Assembly: GCF_003443735.1 (NCBI RefSeq)
Contig: NZ_CP031969.1
Span: 8,556,001-8,620,000 of the forward strand
Length of the DNA stretch: 64,000 bases
Source: Streptomyces sp. CC0208
Lineage (GTDB): Bacteria; Actinomycetota; Actinomycetes; Streptomycetales; Streptomycetaceae
Direction of reading: 5' to 3'
Positions 57,410 to 64,000 of the stretch are shown here, in pieces. Below the pieces are notes generated by a model. The model saw only the letters and a program-made list of their open reading frames with translations, did not search any database and was not told where the DNA came from. Position 1 is the stretch's first letter. The number at the start of each line of letters is the position of its first letter. Made by a program: the position numbers and the translations under genes.

Positions 57410-59128
57410 ATGGCAGGGGCGGACGACACGGGGACCGTCGGGAGACGACCCCCGGCTGCACCCGCGGCGGGACTCACCGCGGCGCTGGAGGCCATCGGGA
57501 CCGCGGCGTACGTCGTGGACGAAGAAGGCCACGTCATCGCCGTGAACACCCGCGCCGAAGAGTTGCTGGTCCGCCCCGCCGAGGAGTTCTTCGGCCGCGA
57601 CGCGCACGACCTGCTGCACCGGGACGCCCACGGCCACGTCCTGCCGCGCAGCCGGTGCCGCATGCGGCAGGCCTTCCACGCCGGGCGCACCGCCCAGGCC
57701 GAGGGGGACCACTTCGAGTGCGGCGACGGCTCCCTGCTGCCGGTCTCGTGGCTGATCACGCCGTACGACGTGGACGGCCGGCAAGTCGGCACGCTCGTGC
57801 TCGTCCACGCCCAGTCCCCGCCGGAGACCGAGGGGCCGCCCGAGACGGCTGCCGAGTCGATGCCGGAACTCGAGCGGCTCGCCCTGCTGGCCGAGACCAC
57901 CACCCGTCTGACGTCCACGCTCGACTTCGAGGAGACGCTGCGGCGACTGGTGGCCCTGGTGGTGCCCCGGCTCGCGGACTGGGCCGTCGTCGACCTGATC
58001 ACCGAGCGCGACGAGGTGTGGCGCACCGCGGTCGTCCACGCGGAGGGCGACGGCCTGGTGCGTCACGAGGACCTTCAGGGACCGATGCCGCCGATCCCGG
58101 AAGAGTCGCCGATGCCGCTGTCCAGGGCGCTGCGCGGGGTCGCCTCCACCCTGGCCGGCCCTCAGACCTACGAGCGGGACCCGGATTCCGGCATAGCGGT
58201 GGAACAGCGCCGCCTGTTCGAGGTGACCGGCATCCGCTCCGCCGCCATCGCCCCGATCCGCAGCACCCGCGCCGTCCTGGGCGCCCTGACCCTGGGCCGG
58301 GCCAAGGACCCGGTGGACTTCACCACCGTAGATCTCCCGCTGATCGAGGACATCGCCCGCCGGGCCGGCCTGGCCCTGGACAACGCGCGCCTCTACCAGC
58401 GCCAGCGCAAGGTCGCCGAGACCATGCAGAACCACCTGCTGCCCCAGATGCCCCGGGTGCCCGGGCTGCAGATGACGGCCCGCTACCTGCCCGCTCCCGA
58501 CGCCTCACAGGTCGGCGGCGACTGGTACGACGCCTTCACCCTCTCCGACGGCGCCACCGCGCTGGCGGTCGGAGACGTCGTCGGGCACGACCTGGAGGCC
58601 GCGGCGGGCATGGCACAACTGCGCAACATGCTGCGCGCCTACGCCTGGGCCCACCAGGAACCGCCGAGCCGGATCGTCGCCCGGCTCGACGCTGCGGTCA
58701 TGCACATCACCGACGTCACCATGGCCACCATGATCTTCGCCCGGATCGAGGAGCGGGACGACGGACACTGGGAACTGACCTGGACCAATGCCGGCCATCC
58801 GCCACCCCTCCTGATCAGCCACGACGGCCTGGCCCACTACCTCACCGACGGCCACGGCATCCTCCTGGGCACCGGCGTGCGCACACCCCGCACCGACGCG
58901 ACCGCCCTGCTGCCGCCCGGCTCCACGCTGCTGCTGTACACCGACGGCCTGATCGAGGCAGCCGGCCGTTCCCTCGACGAGGGGCTTGGGCATCTGCGCC
59001 GGCACGCCGCCGCCCTCGCCCACCGTCCACTGGCCTCCTTCACCGACCAGGTGCTGCGCCGGGTGCGGCACGTCCGCAACGACGACGACGTGGCCCTGCT
59101 CGCGGTACGGGCGCCCGGCAGATCGTGA
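57410..59128 (+). CDS. PAS-GAF-PP2C (SpoIIE-type) phosphatase
   Basis: A 572-residue protein. PAS about 20-145 (IGTAAYVVDEEGHVIAVNTRAEELL, FFGRDAHDLLHR), GAF about 165-335 (LTSTLDFEETLRRLVALVVPRLADWAVVDLI, GIRSAAIAPIRSTRAVLGALTLGR, RAGLALDNARLYQRQRKVA), and SpoIIE catalytic domain about 345-570 with metal motifs GGDWYDAF, VGDVVGHDLEAA, NAGHPPPLLI, LLYTDGLIEA and DDDVALLAV. Start ATG 57410 has GGAGAGGAA upstream. It is the third phosphatase of this class in the window; its anti-anti-sigma target is not local. Confidence 0.93.
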   Translation: MAGADDTGTVGRRPPAAPAAGLTAALEAIGTAAYVVDEEGHVIAVNTRAEELLVRPAEEFFGRDAHDLLHRDAHGHVLPRSRCRMRQAFHAGRTAQAEGDHFECGDGSLLPVSWLITPYDVDGRQVGTLVLVHAQSPPETEGPPETAAESMPELERLALLAETTTRLTSTLDFEETLRRLVALVVPRLADWAVVDLITERDEVWRTAVVHAEGDGLVRHEDLQGPMPPIPEESPMPLSRALRGVASTLAGPQTYERDPDSGIAVEQRRLFEVTGIRSAAIAPIRSTRAVLGALTLGRAKDPVDFTTVDLPLIEDIARRAGLALDNARLYQRQRKVAETMQNHLLPQMPRVPGLQMTARYLPAPDASQVGGDWYDAFTLSDGATALAVGDVVGHDLEAAAGMAQLRNMLRAYAWAHQEPPSRIVARLDAAVMHITDVTMATMIFARIEERDDGHWELTWTNAGHPPPLLISHDGLAHYLTDGHGILLGTGVRTPRTDATALLPPGSTLLLYTDGLIEAAGRSLDEGLGHLRRHAAALAHRPLASFTDQVLRRVRHVRNDDDVALLAVRAPGRS

Positions 59129-59282
59129 CCCGGACCACCGGCCCGGCGCTCGGACAAGGCGCCGCCCGTCAACCCCCCGCGCCACTTCGGCGTCCCCTGA
59201 CCGTGATAGACAACGCCCGTGGGCCCACGGGCCGTGTGCGCCCGCCATCCGGGCGTCCGCTCGACAACAGGACTTGGTGCCA

Positions 59283-60404
59283 GTGATTCTGAAGACCTTT
59301 CGCTGGGCGTTCGCGGTCACCGCGCTCGGCCTGGCCGCAGGAGTGCTCTACGACGGCTGGGCGGCGTTCGGCATCGTGGCGATCCTGGCCGTGCTGGAGA
59401 TCTCGCTGTCGTTCGACAACGCGGTGGTCAACGCCGGAATCCTGAAGAAGATGAACACCTTCTGGCAGAAGATCTTCCTCACGGTCGGCGTCCTGATCGC
59501 CGTGTTCGGCATGCGGCTGGTCTTCCCGGTCGTGATCGTCGCGATCACCGCGAAGCTCAATCCGTACGACGCCGTCCAGCTCGCCCTGACCGACAAGGAC
59601 CGCTATCAGCAGCTGGTCACCGACGCGCACCCGGCGATCGCCGCATTCGGTGGCATGTTCCTGCTGATGATCTTCCTGGACTTCATCTTCGAGGACCGCG
59701 ACATCAAGTGGCTGGCCTGGCTGGAACGGCCGCTGGCCAAGCTCGGCAAGGTCGACATGCTGTCGGTCTGCATCGCCCTGGTCGTCCTGTTGATCACCGC
59801 CTTCACCTTCGCGACCCACGCCCACCAGCACGGCGGCGCCCACGCCGACAAGGCGCAGACCGTCCTGATCTCCGGCGTCGCGGGCCTGATCACCTACCTG
59901 GTCGTCGGCGGCCTCTCCGGGTACTTCGAGAACAGGCTCGAGGACGAGGAGGAACGCGAGGAAGAAGCCCAACAGTCCGGCGGGACCGGCTCCCCGGTCA
60001 AACTGGCAGGGCAGGCCGCGTTCTTCATGTTCCTCTACCTGGAGGTCCTGGACGCCTCGTTCTCCTTCGACGGTGTGATCGGCGCGTTCGCCATCACCAA
60101 CGACATCGTCCTGATGGCCCTGGGCCTGGGCATCGGCGCGATGTACGTCCGGTCCCTGACCGTGTACCTGGTCCGCCAGGGCACCCTCGACGACTACGTC
60201 TACCTGGAGCACGGCGCCCACTACGCGATCGGCGCCCTCGCCGTGATCCTCATGGTCACCATCCAGTACCAGATCAACGAGATCATCACCGGCCTCGTCG
60301 GAGTGATCCTGATCGGCTGGTCCTTCTGGTCCTCCGTGCGCCGCAACAAGCAGCTCGCGGCGACCGAGGGGGCGACGGAGACGGACTCGGTCCCCGTGCC
60401 GTAG
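59283..60404 (+). CDS. TerC-family membrane protein (DUF475)
   Basis: A 373-residue integral membrane protein. The first helices carry the TerC/DUF475 metal motif LEISLSFDNAVVNAGILKKMNTFWQK; the second half has FMFLYLEVLDASFSFDGVIGAFAIT, the repeated acidic SFD motif. About nine helices are visible with a His-rich loop (ATHAHQHGGAH) and an acidic cytoplasmic loop (EDEEEREEEAQQ). DUF475 proteins are associated with manganese/tellurium or calcium handling in actinomycetes. GTG 59283 is chosen by family start (VILKTF); GTG 59277 fits an AGGA site slightly better. Confidence 0.9.
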   Translation: MILKTFRWAFAVTALGLAAGVLYDGWAAFGIVAILAVLEISLSFDNAVVNAGILKKMNTFWQKIFLTVGVLIAVFGMRLVFPVVIVAITAKLNPYDAVQLALTDKDRYQQLVTDAHPAIAAFGGMFLLMIFLDFIFEDRDIKWLAWLERPLAKLGKVDMLSVCIALVVLLITAFTFATHAHQHGGAHADKAQTVLISGVAGLITYLVVGGLSGYFENRLEDEEEREEEAQQSGGTGSPVKLAGQAAFFMFLYLEVLDASFSFDGVIGAFAITNDIVLMALGLGIGAMYVRSLTVYLVRQGTLDDYVYLEHGAHYAIGALAVILMVTIQYQINEIITGLVGVILIGWSFWSSVRRNKQLAATEGATETDSVPVP

Positions 60405-60484
60405 CCCCGAAGGGTCCGCCCCCGCCCTCGGCCCCGCCGTGCGCCTCTGCCATGCCCACGGCGAACCGGGGCATCCGACGGGGT

Positions 60485-61249
60485 ATGAAGGCGATGCCGA
60501 CACGGCGCGTGACGCGTCTGATGGTGGTGCTGGCGCTGCTGCCCCTCGCCGGGGCGTGCAGCGACGATCACGACGGGGCGTCCGGCGGTCCGTCGGTGGC
60601 GGGAACACTCCGCGTCGCGGGCTCCGGCGAACAGGTGGTGATCGCCACCGACAACGGCCTGCGGCTGCGCCCGGCCGACGGCCGCGGCGTCACCGTCGAC
60701 GACCGCGTCGACGAGCACTGGTCCCACCACGGGAAGGTGTGGACGCTCGACCTGTCGTGCGCCCACCGGACCACGGGCGACGGGGCCTGTCCCCGGATGC
60801 CGTACGTGGAGATCCCCGACGGCGTGAGCGTCACGGCCACCGCCCGCAACGCCGGCGTCGACGTGGCGGGCGTCGCCGCCGCCCTGGACATCACGACCGT
60901 CAACGGCGATGTGACGGTGACCCGTTCCGGACGCGACGACGCCGACGTACGGCTGTCCACCCGCAACGGCTCGGTGCGCGCGACGAGCGTCGAGGCGCGG
61001 CAGGTGCACGCGGCCACCACGAACGGTGACGTCGTCATCGGATGTGCCGCGGTCCCGTCGGGCGTCAGCGCCGCGACCGTCAACGGCTCGGTCGACGTCA
61101 CCGTGCCCCACGACAGCCCGCCCTACCGGGTCGGCGCCTCCACCGACAACGGCCGCGCCACCGTGGCCGTCCCCGTACGCGGGGCCGACCGGGCCCACAG
61201 CATGACGCTGACCACGGTCAACGGGGACGTCGACGCCCGCCGGGACTGA
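60485..61249 (+). CDS. DUF4097-domain lipoprotein
   Basis: A 254-residue secreted lipoprotein. The N terminus is basic and has the lipobox LPLAGACSDD. The rest is a right-handed beta-helix of the DUF4097 type, with repeated TTVNGDVTV, STRNGSVRAT, TTNGDVVIG, ATVNGSVDVTV and TDNGRATVAV coils. Such domains are mostly adhesin- or scaffold-like and have unknown function. Start ATG 60485 or 60494. It follows the DUF475 gene by 80 bases on the same strand. Confidence 0.85.
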   Translation: MKAMPTRRVTRLMVVLALLPLAGACSDDHDGASGGPSVAGTLRVAGSGEQVVIATDNGLRLRPADGRGVTVDDRVDEHWSHHGKVWTLDLSCAHRTTGDGACPRMPYVEIPDGVSVTATARNAGVDVAGVAAALDITTVNGDVTVTRSGRDDADVRLSTRNGSVRATSVEARQVHAATTNGDVVIGCAAVPSGVSAATVNGSVDVTVPHDSPPYRVGASTDNGRATVAVPVRGADRAHSMTLTTVNGDVDARRD

Positions 61250-61476
61250 CCCTCCGCCGGTCACGGAGGCCAGGCGAATGTGGAAGATGTCAGCACTGGT
61301 TTGAGCTTGTTCCGCCAGGGCAGACGGCGGGTCAGGTGCTTGGGATCACAGGCCCACCGCGGAAGCGGCCGATTGCGGCTCTCCTTGGTGCGTGCCGCCG
61401 AGGCCTCTCCCGCGACAGTCCGAGTGACGTGGCGGATGCGGACCGCCCTCACTCCCACTGCGTAGAGGAGCGAATC

Positions 61477-61707
61477 ATGCTGATGGCCCACCCCGCCCTT
61501 CTCACCGACCTGCTCGAGCGCTACGAGGCTCTGCACGTCCTGCACGCGGAGGACGGCAGCGCCGGAGCGCGTCAGCGCCTTGAGGACGTGTCCTACACCC
61601 TGTGCATCGCCACGGGCACCCGCGACATCGAATCCGCCCTGGCAGCGGCCCGCCGTCAGGTGTCCGGCGCCCGCCCCAAGGACGACTCACTGGTGGCGGG
61701 CGCATGA
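61477..61707 (+). CDS. DUF5133 small protein
   Basis: A 76-residue protein ([20 protein letters not shown]..., then [32 protein letters not shown]). This is the DUF5133 pattern, small Streptomyces proteins of unknown function. AGAGGAG precedes the ATG at 61477 by 6 bases. Its upstream 227-base gap shows no other feature apart from sequence that looks like eroded coding DNA. Confidence 0.85.
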   Translation: MLMAHPALLTDLLERYEALHVLHAEDGSAGARQRLEDVSYTLCIATGTRDIESALAAARRQVSGARPKDDSLVAGA

Positions 61708-61825
61708 CGTGAGTGGCGGGACCCGATCGGGTACTCGGGTCAGCCGCCGAACACCGGCCGGAGGCGGTCCGCTGTGCCAGGGGCCGCCCCCGCCGGGAAC
61801 CCGAGACCCTGAGGAGTCCCTGAAC

Positions 61826-62191
61826 ATGACGGACGTGTCCGGCACCGGTCCCGCTCCGGCGGACGACCGCAAGGCGCTCACCAACCGCCAGGGCCACCCG
61901 GTCCACGACAACCAGAACCAGCGCACGGTCGGCGCACGCGGGCCCGCCACCCTGGAGAACTACCAGTTCCTGGAGAAGATCAGCCACTTCGACCGGGAGC
62001 GCATCCCCGAGCGTGTCGTGCACGCGCGCGGCGTGACCGCCTACGGCTGGTTCGAGTCGTACGGCGCCTGGGGCGACGAACCGATCAGCAGGTTCACCCG
62101 GGCCAAACTGTTCCAGGAGCGCGGCAAGCGCACCGACCTCGCCGTCCGCTTCTCCACCGTCATCGGCGGGCGCGACTCCTCCTGGGCCTGA
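61826..62191 (+). pseudogene. 3'-truncated catalase
   Basis: 121 codons encode the N terminus of a clade-2/3 catalase: [53 protein letters not shown] (with the distal His), [32 protein letters not shown] and stop. A functional catalase would continue with GFAVKFYTEDGNWDLVGNN and about 360 more residues including the heme-ligand Tyr. The following 130 bases carry no catalase similarity, so the 3' part was deleted. Confidence 0.8.
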
Positions 62192-62323
62192 CCATGACCC
62201 ACTCTGTGCCGGACGAACGGCACGTCGTGACCCGCTGAACCAGCGTGCACCAGGCCGGCACCGACGGCGACAACGACGGCATGAGATCGTTGGGCCACCG
62301 ATCCGTGAGAGGCGACCCGAACG

Positions 62324-63673
62324 ATGAATGAGGTGGAGCCCGACGGCTCCGGCACCGCGCCGCGGACGCTGGCCCGGCTGGCTCTGCTCTGCCTGGCGGG
62401 AGTGGTCGCGGCGGTGGTGGCCGCGGGTCAGTGGCTGCTTCCGCTGCTGGGCCTCGTGGGCCTCGGCCTGGCGGGTGCGGGCATCTGGTGGGCGCTGGCC
62501 CACCGGGGCCTGGCGCGGCTGTGCGGTGCCCTGCTGGCGGTGGCCGCGCCGGTCGCTGTCCTGGTCCTGTACGCGGTCTCCGGCCTGTGGCCGTTCGCGG
62601 CCTCGGCCCTGGGCCTGTGGGCGGCGGCACTGGCCTGTGCCAGAAGCGCCCTGCGCCGCCTGCGGGCACCGCGCGCCACGCACTCGCGTCCGGTCCGGCC
62701 GCCCCGCAGGCCGGTCCTGATCATGAATCCGCTGTCCGGCGGCGGCAAGGTCGTCCAGCACGCGCTGGTGGAGCGCGCCGAGGCGCTGGGCGCCCGGGTG
62801 GTCCTGCTCGACGTGGACAACAGCCCCGATCCGGCGGCGCTGGCCCGCCAGGCCCTCGCGGAGGGCGCGGACCTGCTCGGCGTGGCGGGCGGGGACGGCA
62901 CCCAGGCCCTGGTGGCGGGCGTGGCCGCGGACCACGACGTGCCGTTCATGGTCCTCGCCGCCGGGACCCGCAATCACTTCGCGATGGACCTGGGCCTGGA
63001 CCGCGACGATCCGGCAAGCGGCCTCGACGCTCTCACGCACGGCGTGGAGATCCGCGTCGATCTGGGCGACGTGGCGGGCCGGCCCTTCGTGAACACGGTC
63101 TCGTTCGGGACCTACGCGGAGATCGTGCAGAGCCCCGAATACCGCGATGCCAAGGCGTCCACCACGCTGGACCTGCTGCCGGACCTGCTGGTCGGCGGGG
63201 CCGGGGCACAGCTGACCGCCACGGCGGACGGCCGGCGGCTCGACGCCCCGCACGCGCTGCTGGTGAGCAACAATCCCTACGCGCAGGCCGGCCCGCTGGG
63301 TGTCGGACGCAGGTCGCGCCTCGACGGCGGCCGACTCGGTGTGATCAGCCTGCGGATCGAGGGCGCGGCACAGGCCGCCGAACTCGCGCTGCTGGGGGAG
63401 CGGGCCAGCGGGATCACTTCGTCGACCTCGCGCCGGGTGACCGTCACGGCCGACGCGGAGACGATCCCGGTGGCCGTGGACGGCGAAGCGCTGCTGCTGC
63501 CCCAGCCGGTCGTGTGCACCGTACGACCCAAGGCCCTGCGGGTGCGGGTACCGAGAAACCGTCCCGGCGCGCCGTACACTGCCCCGTCCGTGGACTGGCG
63601 CCGTGTGGTGCGCCTCGCCCTCGAACGGACTCCCCTTCCGGCCGTCAAGAACCAGGAGCAGAGCGATGCTTGA
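62324..63673 (+). CDS. diacylglycerol/lipid kinase-family membrane protein
   Basis: A 449-residue protein. Residues 1-115 hold about four transmembrane helices (LALLCLAGVVAAVVAAGQWLLPLLGLVGLGLAGAG etc.). Residues about 125-449 form the DAGK/NAD-kinase-like catalytic domain: LIMNPLSGGGKV, GVAGGDGTQALVAG (nucleotide-binding), PFMVLAAGTRNHFAMDLGL and SVDWRR tail. It phosphorylates a lipid, such as diacylglycerol or a polyprenol, at the membrane. Its stop overlaps the start of a PAP2 phosphatase gene by 8 bases. Confidence 0.9.
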   Translation: MNEVEPDGSGTAPRTLARLALLCLAGVVAAVVAAGQWLLPLLGLVGLGLAGAGIWWALAHRGLARLCGALLAVAAPVAVLVLYAVSGLWPFAASALGLWAAALACARSALRRLRAPRATHSRPVRPPRRPVLIMNPLSGGGKVVQHALVERAEALGARVVLLDVDNSPDPAALARQALAEGADLLGVAGGDGTQALVAGVAADHDVPFMVLAAGTRNHFAMDLGLDRDDPASGLDALTHGVEIRVDLGDVAGRPFVNTVSFGTYAEIVQSPEYRDAKASTTLDLLPDLLVGGAGAQLTATADGRRLDAPHALLVSNNPYAQAGPLGVGRRSRLDGGRLGVISLRIEGAAQAAELALLGERASGITSSTSRRVTVTADAETIPVAVDGEALLLPQPVVCTVRPKALRVRVPRNRPGAPYTAPSVDWRRVVRLALERTPLPAVKNQEQSDA

Positions 63674-64000
63674 CCGACCGCAGCCCGAACAGCCGACCTC
63701 CCGAGAGCTGTTGCGGGACCTCGCCGCCCTCGACCAGGCGCTGTACGAGGCCGTCACGGTCACGAAGACACCGGCCCTGGACCACGCCCTGCGGCGGCTG
63801 TCGGCCGCGGCGGACCACTCCAAGATCTCGTTCACGATCGCCGGACTGCTCGCCCTGTGCCCCGGCCGGCCGCGGCGCGCCGCGGCCCTCGGAGTCGCGG
63901 CCATCGGTGTCGCCTCCGCGACCGCGAACATGCTCGGCAAGCGCCTGGTGCGCCGGCCGCGCCCGCACCGCGCCGAGGACTCGCCGTTTCCGGGGCGGCA
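63666..64000 (+). CDS. PAP2-family phosphatase (truncated by window end)
   Basis: The first 111 codons of a lipid phosphatase. After a cytoplasmic start come helices (ISFTIAGLLALC, AALGVAAIGVASATANML) and the first catalytic motif KRLVRRPRP (KxxxxxxRP). The remaining motifs lie beyond the window. It overlaps the lipid kinase gene by 8 bases; a kinase and a phosphatase on the same lipid form a plausible pair, for instance in phosphatidic-acid or polyprenyl-phosphate turnover. Confidence 0.82.
   Translation, partial: MLDRPQPEQPTSRELLRDLAALDQALYEAVTVTKTPALDHALRRLSAAADHSKISFTIAGLLALCPGRPRRAAALGVAAIGVASATANMLGKRLVRRPRPHRAEDSPFPGR

Noticed and set aside
61250-61476. Possible transposase remnant in the gap before the DUF5133 gene
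   Set aside because: A short minus-strand stretch (RWACDPKHLTRRLPWRNKLK) looks vaguely coding, but no transposase motif, inverted repeat or target duplication could be found.

Overview
The window is about 64 kb of very high GC actinobacterial DNA. Codon use has strong GC bias in the third position, many starts are GTG or TTG behind GGAGG-type ribosome sites, and stop-start overlaps are frequent. Together with Streptomyces-typical families (DUF397/XRE pairs, DUF574 methyltransferases, SpoIIE-type PP2C phosphatases, DUF5133, many secreted carbohydrate-active enzymes) this points to Streptomyces or a close relative. The density of secreted enzymes, orphan regulators and decaying genes suggests an accessory, arm-like part of a linear chromosome. 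No insertion sequence, integrase, CRISPR array, rRNA or tRNA was recognised.

Layout. 1-6.4 kb: start of a probable sensor kinase, a divergent ABC exporter pair (ATPase plus FtsX permease), a stand-alone alanyl-tRNA synthetase catalytic core, an ANTAR protein and an AraC regulator. 6.4-18.5 kb: a secreted alpha/beta hydrolase, then a minus-strand block of AccD-type carboxyltransferase, FadD32-like fatty acyl-AMP ligase, Pks13-like ACP-KS-AT-ACP-TE synthase, antigen-85-like esterase, PucR-type regulator and cutinase. This is the gene set of the mycobacterial mycolic-acid condensation locus. 19-24.5 kb: acetate symporter with its DUF485 partner, YceI protein, an unusual P450 and a GH53 galactanase. 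24.7-27.2 kb: a three-gene cassette of small HTH protein, HTH/zinc-finger protein with a phi29-like family-B DNA polymerase palm, and a small protein laid out like the Streptomyces telomere terminal protein Tpg. 27-35 kb: degenerate S9 peptidase, trypsin-like protease, SDR, two DUF574 methyltransferases around an XRE/DUF397 pair and ATPase, and a PP2C phosphatase. 35-50 kb: polysaccharide-degrading region (alginate-lyase-like and pectate-lyase-like operon, 1733-residue double GH43 protein, PfkB kinase, aldo/keto reductase, GH16), with pseudogenes between. 50-61 kb: signalling (receiver-PP2C phosphatase, histidine kinase and response regulator operon; PAS-GAF-PP2C phosphatase), GH46 chitosanase, an Mrr-like membrane protein, a TerC/DUF475 protein and a DUF4097 lipoprotein. 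61-64 kb: DUF5133, a truncated catalase, and a lipid-kinase/PAP2 pair cut by the window end.

Two assemblies deserve most attention: the mycolate-condensation-like locus in a genome type not known for mycolic acids, and the polymerase/terminal-protein-like cassette, which could be a protein-primed DNA synthesis system. All functions are inferred from sequence motifs read by eye; no database search was run.
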